Below, piece after piece: positions 55,201 through 64,000 of a stretch of 64,000 nucleotides of DNA; the first letter of the stretch is position 1; each line of letters begins with the position of its first letter. Made by a program: the position numbers and the translations under genes. The notes under the pieces were generated by a model that searched no databases, was not told the origin of the DNA, and was given only the letters and a program-made list of their open reading frames with translations. Source of the stretch: Fragilariopsis cylindrus CCMP1102 (taxonomy: Eukaryota > Bacillariophyta > Bacillariophyceae > Bacillariales > Bacillariaceae); assembly GCA_900095095.1 (NCBI GenBank), contig FMBT01000308.1, positions 124,001 to 188,000 of the forward strand. Reading direction: 5' to 3'.

Positions 55201-55816
55201 TTAATTATATCCTAAGTTTCTCAGCCAAATATTATAGTATATATATAATCTATAACGTTAGATCAACCCCCATTTTATATATAAGTTAGCTAGATCTACT
55301 ACTTGTACTACGGTACTAGCAGTAAAAAAAGTTGTACCGGTATTGTATTTTAATCTATGTACTGTAGCTACCTTCCCCGTAACTGCGGTAGTACTTGTAT
55401 GGAAAGTGTAAATACAAATATTGAGCGTGTTCCCATTTGACATGCAGCCTACTTTTAATAATCGGCAAAGATGGCATATATCCTAGTCCAAGCTAAGCCA
55501 ATAAATCTAAGAGTCAAATACAGTAATATAGAATTTATTACCTTAGCTACTAGAAACAAGAATGATATAATGATAAGTCGTTCTATAAGGAAAAATTATC
55601 TTAACTACTAACCTACTTAAAAAAGGTCACAATCACAATTCGAAAAAAGATTTTTTTCTCCTTCGGTATGGGTATTGTTCTTGGCATGATAAGCTGTGTA
55701 ATAAATTAAATCAGCGCCTAATAAAGATTTCCAATGGATGTCAACGAGATAATTCTCTGTGGTCGCCAGCAATGAAGCGTAGCCGGCTCGACAGATACTA
55801 TTAAATCTCTTTTTTT
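55201..55816. other. Intergenic region, no gene seen
   Basis: AT-rich sequence between tRNA-Arg and the SECIS. Probably includes the 3' end of the Sec-PDI transcript. Confidence 0.45.
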
Positions 55817-55864
55817 TCAGTCTCCTAATTCGAAATATAAAAATTTCAAATCAAGCAACGTCAT
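55817..55864 (-). promoter_or_regulatory. SECIS element (type I-like) in the Sec-PDI 3' UTR
   Basis: Read on the minus strand: ATGA at 55864-55861, then CGTTGCTTGATTTG, then AAA, an AT-rich loop, CGAATTAGGAGAC, and TGA at 55819-55817. The two arms pair over twelve positions (including G-U pairs, one G-A mismatch) with AAA at the 5' side of the apical loop, 14 bases after ATGA. ATGA and TGA face each other as the non-Watson-Crick quartet. This is the eukaryotic SECIS core, here about 235 bases past the stop codon. It was found by hand folding, not by a covariance search. Confidence 0.82.
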
Positions 55865-56097
55865 TCCTACATCCATTATTGTATAATCCAAGACTTCCGA
55901 TCCGTGCTATTAATATGGTCAGCCGTCACTGCCATATATACACGATATTACATTCCTCTTGATCAATTTTAAAATCCAAAATCAATATCCACATCCGAAG
56001 TAAAAAAGAATACCTCTCCTCAAAAAAAATGATGGTTCCCATTCAGAAAAACACAGTAGCAGTTATTTAAAGGACAACAAGAAACAACGTACTTTAT
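55865..56097. other. 3' UTR of the Sec-PDI gene
   Basis: AT-rich non-coding sequence between the stop codon and the SECIS. Confidence 0.5.
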
Positions 56098-56980
56098 TTA
56101 AAGTTCGTCGCTTCCTGCAGATTTAGCAGCATGAGCCTTGCATGCCTTCATTAATCCAAGTCCAGCGTTTTTGATGTCTTCTTGGGTTTTTTCCTTTTCT
56201 TCCATCATCTTCTGGTAGTTTGCTTGAAGTTCCTCAACACCCGTCTTGAAGGCGGATTCTGCCTCTTCAATCTTCTTATCGCTATCAGCGATTAACTTAT
56301 CAAGATCGTCTCCAGCCATTGCAAGGAACTTTTCAATTGTGGCCTTCTTTTCATCGTCACAGATATCAATGTTTGCTGGTGAACAAACAGGTTTTAAATT
56401 TTCTGTGGCAAACTTTTCAAGAGAATCATAGTCACGAGCACCCTTGTAATCTTCAAGGGCGGATGGATCTCCCCATTTAATGGAAGGATATCCCTTAACA
56501 CCATTAGCGTCACAAAGTGGTTTGCCCTCGGCAGTGCAATCCACATCTCCGACGAGAGCGGTTTCGGAATCAGCGAATGCGTCCATTAGCTTTTCCCAAT
56601 CAGGCTTCATTTTCTGTTAAATATTATTATTAGAAAAATTAATTACATCAATAAATAGATAGGTAGATAAATACAAAGTTAATTAATTAGTTAGTTGGAG
56701 AAGGTAAATACGATTACGGTATATTATGTTATATCATGATGTAATTACGGACGATAGATAACAGAATATTTTTTTAAAAATAAAAGCGAAAACGACGCCT
56801 GAAATGACCCGCGTTTTTTTCACTTTGAAAATAAACTTACCTTACAGTGCCCTCACCAAGGCGCCTGGAACTTGATGAAGACAGTCTTTCCAGCGACAGC
56901 ATCATCAAAGTTGTCAGGTGTAAGTTCAATAGCATTAGCTACAGCCAAAAGGCTTAAAGGATAGCAACAACAGAATTCAT
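56098..56980 (-). CDS. PDI-like ER selenoprotein with UGHC active site
   Basis: Exons 56980-56841 and 56613-56098, with a 227-base intron (GTAAGT...ACAG). After a signal peptide and TPDNFDDAVAGKTVFIKF the sequence is QAPW-TGA-GHCK. The TGA (56855-56853) stands where thioredoxin-fold isomerases have the first active-site cysteine, so it is read as selenocysteine (UGHC). Exon 2 continues KMKPDWEKLMDAF, VDCTAEGKPLCDANGVKGYP (cis-Pro region) and EDYKGARDYDSLEKF. A helical tail like the ERp38/D-domain ends in SDEL, an ER-retention signal. The product is about 218 residues with a single thioredoxin domain. One base is missing in a T run near 56949 in the signal peptide (CTTT for CTTTT); the hydrophobic core is otherwise intact. 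The neighbouring paralogue has Cys at the same place. An intron donor overlapping the TGA (GTGAGG) was tested and would remove the motif. Confidence 0.9.
56853..56855 (-). other. In-frame TGA read as selenocysteine (UGHC active site)
   Basis: Flanked by APW and GHCK; the divergent paralogue has TGC here (58405-58407). Downstream coding is conserved for 172 codons and a SECIS lies in the 3' UTR. Confidence 0.9.
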
Positions 56981-58020
56981 TTTCAAAAGATAATATTATA
57001 TTTTATGAGAGAAAAGGAAGGATGACTTGAAAACTCCTGCTCGTAAATTCCGGCACGTAGATTCGAGCCACAACGCGCGGTAAACAGCGTAATTTTTTTC
57101 TTCAATTCTTGTCATTCTTGTCTTGGGGCTGATGAAATTTCAAACCGAATGCATGATTTTATGTACTACTGGCTAGATTTGGAGATACAGTACAATGCGA
57201 ACGCTAACGCGACACGATCTAGCTTATTTAAAGAGAATGTACGGTAGGCAACGCTCGTGTGGAAGATCGGTTGGCAGGGAGGCGCAATGTGAGAAGAGCG
57301 AAGAAAAATAGTAGCCGCGCGCCAACTCTTTTTTGGAGGATGCAAGTGCTAAAAAACACCTCTGACACATTCAACATTCTCGGATTAAATTCTTTTTTCT
57401 TCTCATCAATACTATCTTCTGTACCTCTACTTGCTGAAATATATCAGAGTGTACCAGAATGATTACAAGCCAAGGTGGTTTGGCAATTACAGATAAATCT
57501 ATAGGTACACTGAGAGAAGAACTGTATAGATATACCACCAACAATACTAAGAAAAAAGGAAGAAAGCACAATGAATTTGTGTCACTACCAGCAATTGAAA
57601 AAGAAGAAAAAGTACAAAAGATTTGCTCCACATGGTTCACCAAGTAATTGAAGATGAGTGCTAAGAACTTTTAAATATTATAATGATTTTTGGCACCCTT
57701 AGATTGTTTCTAACATATGTAGATATTTTTATGAAGATCAGGGACTGGAAACTGATGCTACACCATCAAAATGAAAATTGTAGTATTATTATTATAACAT
57801 TTTAACTTACAGCTTTCAAATGAATATAATGTGAGTGAAAAATGAAAAATAGCAACTAAAACAAGTCGTCGAACTTTTTTTTATCAGCACGATAAGTGTT
57901 TATTTTTATTTATTTAGGTGTAATTTTTTTATTTAGGGGCTAGTTAGTGTTGATTTCATTTCAAATTGTTGCAGCAAGGAAGTTATTATTTTTGATCAAT
58001 TTAATGAATCGCCAATCATC
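56981..58020. other. Shared 5' region of the divergent PDI pair
   Basis: About 1 kb. Two short overlapping ORFs (57259-57462, 57459-57647) have no similarity. Probably contains both promoters. Confidence 0.5.
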
Positions 58021-59022
58021 ATGACATTGATATTAAAAAATCACAACAACTTCGTACAACCATTTCTGTTGCTGTTGTGTTTTTCTGCTACATTGTATAA
58101 TGTATCGGCGGCGACGGCGGCGGAGGAGCAGTTTGAAGTTGATCGGTTAAATTATGATAATTATGACGAGTTGACAGAATCCAAAACAGTGTTTCTGAAA
58201 TTCTTTGCTCCATGGTATGTTATATAAAGATACTACGGCCTTTAGGTTACGACGATGGCAAAAAACGAATGAACGGATGACCGGGCGGATGGTCAAGAGA
58301 AATCATCCATTCGTATTATTTTAGGTAACGCCGACAAAACTCAACATCGTGAAAATAATCGCCTCTTTCTTCTTTGGTTTGGTTTGATTTGTATATACTG
58401 CAGGTGCGGACACTGTAAAAGAATGGCTAAAGACTGGGAACGATTAGCAGGACAATGGGAAGATAGTAAAATCGGACTTGTAGCAGAAGTTGACTGTACT
58501 GATAAGGGTGATGGCGATGATGATGAAAAAGGCGGTGGTGGTGGTGGTGGGAAAAGGTTATGTGATTATTTTGGTATTGAATCATTTCCGACAATGAAAT
58601 ATGGTGACCCAAATGATTTACAGGATTATAATGGTAAAAGATCATTACAGGAAATGTCAGAATTTGCAGAAGAACATTTAGTTCCAATTTGTTCGCCAAC
58701 TAATTTAAAACTATGTGACGATGAAGCATTAGCTAAAATGAAACAATATCTTGATTTGTCTATAAATGAATTACATCAATTTAAAGCATTGGAGGAAGAA
58801 AAATTAAAAAAAGCAGAAGTCGATTTTGAAACCACGGTAGATCGATTAACGAAGGAATACGAAGTTGCAGAAAAGGTAAAACGATTAATGATCGAAGAAA
58901 TTTCTAATGGAGATTTGAACCTAATGAATCAAATCCTTTTAAAAAAAGAGGGGTTTACCGATAATCGTCGATGGGAAAGTAACGACGACGAAGATGATGA
59001 AAGAAGTAATGATGAACTGTAG
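58021..59022 (+). CDS. PDI-like ER protein with CGHC active site (Cys paralogue)
   Basis: Exons 58021-58214 and 58404-59022, intron of 189 bases (GTATGT...GCAG) splitting the Trp codon just before the active site. The product is 270 residues: signal peptide (FLLLLCFSATLYNVSA), [32 protein letters not shown] with a Gly-rich insert, RLCDYFGIESFPTMKYGDP (cis-Pro), DYNGKRSLQEMSEFAEEHL. A long helical tail ends in NDEL, an ER-retention signal. It aligns over its whole length with the Sec gene at 56.1-57.0 kb, so the two are divergent paralogues. CGHC is the classic dithiol of protein disulfide isomerases. The intron sits a few codons from its counterpart in the Sec gene, so the splice positions differ although the proteins align. 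Confidence 0.92.
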
Positions 59023-59384
59023 CCGCTTTTTATCTTTTTTTAAATTCTTGTAATGGATTATACCTAACTTACTATCTAGCTAGTAGCTAGATACTATCTA
59101 GCTACTTCGTAGTAGCTAATATACAGTAGGCCTATCGATCTACTAGTAGGCTAGAGCAGGCAGGATTGCAATCATTCTATTTAATTAAATCAAATGCACA
59201 AATTGAATAAATTAGCTTCTTTCTAATTTTAAACATGTTCCTGCGTCGAGTGAATTTTTTTTGATACTAGTACGAAGTAAAGATGAATGAATCGAAGGAC
59301 ATCTGGACAGAAGGAATCAATCAATCATCCGAAATCTGAAAAATCTCACAACTTAAATTTATTCATCATAATCATAAAAAGAGA
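59023..59384. other. Intergenic region rich in CTAGCTAG-type inverted repeats
   Basis: 3' flank of the Cys-PDI gene. No ORF. The palindromes are listed separately. Confidence 0.5.
59073..59117 (+). repeat. Two adjacent palindromes with TAGCTAG cores
   Basis: TATCTAGCTA and TAGCTAGATA (59073-59093) form ten-base arms around a single G. AGCTACT and AGTAGCT (59100-59117) form a seven-base stem with loop TCGT. Both are about 50-100 bases past the stop codon, so they may be 3'-end hairpins. Confidence 0.85.
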
Positions 59385-60386
59385 ATGAAAATGAGTATGC
59401 GATCTTGTGTAAGAATGACGACTTTTCGAAACTACCCCAGACTGTTGTTATTGTACACCGTCATGATAGCAATTTTTGTACGGTCTATTCTATTCGACGA
59501 TTCTTCGTCGACGACTGCTCTTGCTTTCGTGATGACGCCGATGACGCCGAAGATGACGTCTACAACGTTACCTTCTATGAAAGGGCTCCGATCTACATCG
59601 GTGGATGATGTCGCTTCTTCTAATGAACGACACCAGCTACATGTACCAGAACAAACAGCACATGCAAAATCGGAACAAGACAAAGATGCTTACACTCCGT
59701 ATCAAGGCGAACAACCTAAGGAAGCATTGAGTGACATTTTTATTCCTCAAGTTCTCTCACACAATCCATCGTCGATTGAAAATATATCAATGTCATCGTC
59801 AGAATACGAGGATTCCTTATGGGTTCCGCAGACAGATACAGTTTCCTTTCGTCCTTTATGTTTCTGTGTTTCGGGTGGGTACTATGTCAATCTGCTTCGC
59901 GTTCGTGGATCTGGTCTACTCTCTCGACATCGTCATCCGGGCCCAGTACATGGTCACGTTTTGAAAGGAAAATGGAAGTATCTTGAACACGATTGGGTTG
60001 CAGAGGCCGGTAGCTACGTCTTCGAGCCACCAGGAGAGATACATACCTTGGTCGTACCAGAGGGTGTTGACGAGATGGTAAGCTACATGCATGCATCTGC
60101 TTTTCAACAGAATTATTTTTTATTTGTTTAATGCTCACTATTCTGCATTCTCTGTCAATCATGAATTAATGGGACTATAAAATCAACTATTTCTATCCAA
60201 CTTCCTAACTTCCTGATATATGAAATCCAGATTACCCTCTTCCATGTAACCGGTGCCCTATTATATTGCGATCCGGACGGGAAAGTGACAGGTGCGGAAG
60301 ATGTATTTACAAAACTTGAGCTTGCCAAAAAGCATTACAAAGATATAGGATTGGGAGAAGACTTTGTGCAGCAATTTGTTAGATGA
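59385..60386 (+). CDS. Plastid-targeted cupin, 2,4'-dihydroxyacetophenone dioxygenase-like
   Basis: Exons 59385-60077 and 60231-60386, intron of 153 bases (GTAAGC...CCAG), give 282 residues. The N-terminus has a signal peptide (LLLLYTVMIAIFVRSILF) then STTALAFVMTP, an A-F cleavage motif followed by a Ser/Thr-rich transit peptide, so plastid import is likely. The cupin core reads LLRVRGSGLLSRHRHPGPVH (two His, metal ligands), KGKWKYLEHDWVAEAGSYVF and PPGEIHTLVVPEGVDEM (the second-motif His). The second exon continues ITLFHVTGALLYCDPDGKVT, then EDVFTKLELAKKHY and ends at IGLGEDFVQQFVR. This is the layout of the ChrR/dihydroxyacetophenone-dioxygenase cupin family, an oxygenase cleaving a C-C bond in bacteria. 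The algal substrate is unknown. Confidence 0.83.
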
Positions 60387-61517
60387 CAAAATTGAAAAGA
60401 TAGGGGCAATTACAATAAAATTGTACGAGGGAACGAATCCGCTAGATAGAAATATCATTCAAGATAGAGTGTGAGAATCAAACTATTTTATCCCGCGCTG
60501 CTGGTAAGAGTCGACGACTACTGCTGTTGTTGTGAAACAAGGTGTGAAAATAATCGCACGTTTGGTTCCATTCAAATCGTTTGAATCTTTCGAGCGTGGA
60601 GGAATCGCTGAATGGACCCATATTTTAAGGAATGAACGAAAAAGGGAGATAAAAAAATGGTTGCATCTCTCTATTGTCAATGGAATGGACAAGTATTGAA
60701 TGATTTTTCCACGCAATAAGTAATTGGATTCATTCAGTTTGCAACGAAACCTTTCTTCGAATAGCATTCCTCCCCTTAACTAGATTCTATTCTATAATAC
60801 GGTATATAAAAGTGTTTTGAATTTTTTTATATTATGTTTTTTTTGTATGTTATATGTGGTCCAAAATGGTACTGTATAGTTAACTAATAATGTCTATGTA
60901 GGTGAAAAAAATGCGAAAAATTGATTTTCAAAATTTCCTTACAGTATTTGGACCAGCATAGGGAAAATCGAAATCGCGCAGTTACGCACTGCACTCCGTA
61001 TTAAAATTATTACCCCTGGTTTATTAGAAGTTGAGCTTATTTGCTGGCGTTCTACTTGACTCTATGGTTAATCCTTTGTTCAGTTATTCCCTAGGTACTC
61101 GTGTCGATTTTTCATTTGTTACCGAGCAAATTAAATCTATTTTTTAAGGCGACGTCACAAGAAATGAAATCGAATGAATCTATCGCGTAGAAACTCTTCG
61201 AAAAAAGAAACAGTCAAAAAAATAATTGTCTTGTAGCATTTATTGGCGACACGACAATTATAACCATAATATTATATATATTATATTTTACGTGATTGGA
61301 TTTTTCACTTCCACACGATATATCAAACGACCACGAATGAGAAAAGAGGTTTGAACGAGAAAACGACACAAAAAGGCGGAGACATAAACAACTACTACTA
61401 CTGTAGCATTAAAGACACAACGCCACTATCGCAAACAACCTACCAACAGCGAATAACAAACCACAACACGATATAAACTTACCCACAATCCAGCAATATA
61501 ATATCACTGAGACTGTT
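60387..61517. other. Intergenic region, no gene seen
   Basis: AT-rich 1.1 kb. The 94-codon minus-strand ORF at 60483-60767 lacks similarity. Confidence 0.5.
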
Positions 61518-64000
61518 ATGGCTGTAGTTTTACCTTTTTCACATCTTGGATTCTCCACTCCTGCAGACTATGACTGTCAAAATAATGAGGAAAGGGAGGA
61601 TGAGGATGATGATGATGACGTGGAAAAGATGATAATAAGCAAGGAGATTCCCAGTTTTTCAGTTTACGATGATGACGACAACAACAACATAATAGTAACA
61701 AAAATACAACAGTGGCAAAAATGACTGTCTTCCAAATTTCTCGAGAACATCACGTTTCCGAAGATGATCAATTATTAGAAGTGGACGGAAATGATGTATA
61801 CGAAAAGTCAATCGATAGTGTTGACGACAACGCAGTGGTTGACCACCAGGACGATGATGATGATGATAATAATAATAATAATAATGAAAGAGAAGCATAT
61901 AACGACGAAGTCATCATCAACGAAGACTATGATAATACAATGATCGAGAATAATAGCATCAAAATAAGGAACGGTGTCGTATGTAAAATCCACAATAACG
62001 ATGATGATGATAAAATAATAAGAATAACTCTGCTGCGTTGTCAGAAGAGTGTCAGACACAGATACCTGCAAATGAGGATACCAATAACAACAATGAAAGT
62101 AATTATTTTACCAGTATTAGTACCTGTAATTATAACAACAATGACGGCGAAGAATGTGAAGATGATTCAACATCATTCGTCACCTCATCACTGATGGCTG
62201 TGGATCTAGTTAAAAGTAATAACAAAAACAATAACAACAATAATGATCATGATAATGATGATGATGAAGTTATCGACAACAGCGACGAAAAATAGAATTA
62301 TCAATCCAAACAGAAAGCAGCACGGCATTATCCACTGCTGCTGCTGCTGTTGTTATTGTTGCTAATACCATCGTGGAAGAAGAACAAGGGAACATCGACA
62401 TTGTTAACACAGAAACCAATCAAAAAGAAACAGATGATGATGATGACTTTAGATTATCAACATCATTGTTATTATTATCATCGCCAACATCATCCTCGTC
62501 GGGAATTATTGTAGAGGACAAGCCTGATGAAGTTATTGAGGATGATTCTTCCTTTTCATATGGAGGATTGGTCAACCTCGGTAATACGTGTTACATGGCA
62601 AGTGCAATACAATTATTGGCAGGATTAGATAGTTTTAGAGATGAATTGAAGACGATGATTCCTCCTCCACCACCGCCAGCAACCGTCGTGGATGATAACG
62701 ATGACGACAATAATGAACAGTCATCGTCGTTGGAACCTTCAACGGAGGAGACAACGTCAAATAATAATAGTAATAATAATAGTAATAGTAATAATAATAG
62801 TCAGCAACAGCAGCAGCAGCGCAGCAGCTTCCTTGTCTCAAACACCGGTACGAGATGCATTAATTGATGTCTTTGATCGACTTGAGAAGGGAGAAACAGT
62901 CCGACCAGATGATCTGAAACGTCAAATTGATTCTAAAACGAGTCTCTTTCTTGGATATTATCAACAAGATTCTCATGAATTTGTAACGACCTTATTAGAT
63001 TTAATCGATGAGGAATACAAAGTAAAACCACCACCACCACCACCACCACCAGAAGTACTACAAACGAAGACGACAACGACAACGACAGCAAAACGTCAGA
63101 AGAAGAAGAAGAGAATCTTTCACAACAAAAGGACGACAGAAACGAATCTAACAACGACGATGAACCAAATAATATTAACAACAGCAACGAGTTGGAATCG
63201 AAAGATGAAAAGACTGCAACCTCCAAAGGAGGATGATGCTAATAGATGAGTACCGACAATAACGATAATAACAACAAACACCAACGAAGACGATCGTGAC
63301 GAAGACATGAATGATAACATTGATGAGAAAAAGAATCAATCATTGAGTAGTATCAATTGGAAGTAGATGAGAACAAGAATAGTAACGATAGTGATCAGCA
63401 GCTAGAATCTGCTCTAAAGAAACAAAAGCTGTTAGATGATGACACAATGGATATCGAAGTTGAAGAAGAAGAAGAAGAAATATCTACGAAAGAATGTGAC
63501 GATAGCACTCCTGATGTCAACGACGACAACAACATGAACAAAAGCCACTGCAACGCGAAGATGGTAAAGTCGAAATCATTCAGCGAATTTATGTTTTCGG
63601 ATATCGAAAATCTGCTCTACGAAGACAGCAATAAAAGTTCTAGAAGATTATCAGCAACAGCACTTACTTCATTCGATCGAGGAGGAGGGGAAGAAGATGA
63701 ATCGCCGAAAAAATACAAGCTCGTAGGAGGACGAATGAGTACAATTGGTATAGAATTAACCCCCTACATCGACGAAGAAGACAAGACGACGATGAGAATT
63801 TCAATGTAACAGACACGACTAATCTTGATAACAAAAACAACCTATACCAAATCAGGAGTCGATGATACCGACATTGAAATGCAACTGATGAAAGATAAGC
63901 AGGAAGAGGAGAAGAGGAGGATGATAATGATGATTCTCGGTCTCCTATTTCGTCTTTACCACGGAAGTTCGGGTATGTCTCACATGCGAATCATGTAAAT
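61518..64000 (+). CDS. Ubiquitin-specific protease, partial at right edge (frame broken)
   Basis: The N-terminal 280 codons are acidic, with Asp/Asn runs, and change frame near 61720, 62035 and 62300. The USP core begins SFSYGGLVNLGNTCYMASAI, with the catalytic Cys codon at 62588-62590. A poly-Asn/Gln insert shifts frame near 62790, and then TPVRDALIDVFDRLEKGETV and YYQQDSHEFVTTLLDLIDEE follow, the second USP signature. A Pro/Thr/Lys insert with more frame breaks runs to 63800. The last bases (63975-63996) read VCLTCESCK in one frame, the start of the zinc-ribbon C-x-x-C seen in USPs. The His box would lie beyond the edge. It would remove ubiquitin from proteins. Very repeat-rich inserts for this family. 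Confidence 0.83.

Noticed and set aside
56841-56858. Intron donor (GTGAGG) overlapping the TGA, which would splice the apparent Sec codon away.
   Set aside because: It matches the paralogue's intron position, but the only good acceptor (56614) is followed by AAA-ATG-AAG, so the active-site motif would be lost and the join gives a stop. The GTAAGT donor after GHCK keeps the frame.
1-64000. Nuclear code with UGA reassigned to an amino acid.
   Set aside because: Clear genes here end at TGA (4425, 9863, 60384) with no coding sense beyond.

Overview
This 64 kb window looks like nuclear DNA of a diatom or close stramenopile. The signs are an AT-rich genome full of trinucleotide repeats (Asn, Asp, Ser, Thr and Lys runs inside proteins), short GT-AG introns of about 110-230 bases, a DUF6824 gene (a family known mainly from diatoms), plastid presequences with an A-F motif after a signal peptide, and a plastid-type SufE-BolA fusion. 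Genes lie on both strands, mostly one at a time, with 0.3-1.6 kb between them.

Layout. 0-9.9 kb: a SUMO-like-domain protein cut by the left edge, a WD40 protein with a PIP-box-like N-terminus, a formamidase/acetamidase, a selenoprotein M/Sep15-like gene read through an in-frame TGA, and a 2OG-Fe(II) oxygenase. 10-20.6 kb: a secreted double-SET protein, two membrane or coiled-coil genes (one badly frame-broken), a second coiled-coil gene and tRNA-Asp. 21-38.9 kb: an importin-7-like karyopherin, plastid SufE-BolA, the DUF6824 gene, a large protein kinase, a small unknown gene and a membrane-anchored GH81 glucanase. 39.5-44.85 kb: a complete Ty3/gypsy-type LTR retrotransposon with identical 250-bp LTRs and a 5-bp target duplication. 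46.5-54.4 kb: a COMT-like methyltransferase, an NBS1/nibrin homologue and three unknown genes. 55-64 kb: tRNA-Arg, a divergent pair of ER disulfide-isomerase-like genes, a plastid-targeted cupin and a ubiquitin-specific protease cut by the right edge.

The main result is two selenoprotein genes that ordinary ORF calling truncates. At 56.1-57.0 kb a PDI-like gene has TGA where its divergent neighbour at 58.0-59.0 kb has TGC for the first cysteine of the CGHC active site. A canonical-looking SECIS hairpin lies about 235 bases past its stop codon. At 7.8-8.6 kb a SelM/Sep15-like gene has a C-x-x-TGA redox motif directly after an intron. Both proteins have signal peptides, which points to selenium-dependent thiol redox work in the ER.

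Many otherwise convincing genes carry one-base frame changes, often in homopolymers or microsatellites. They occur even in SufE-BolA and in a retrotransposon whose LTRs are identical. I read most of them as residual assembly indels rather than decay, but the sequence alone cannot settle this.
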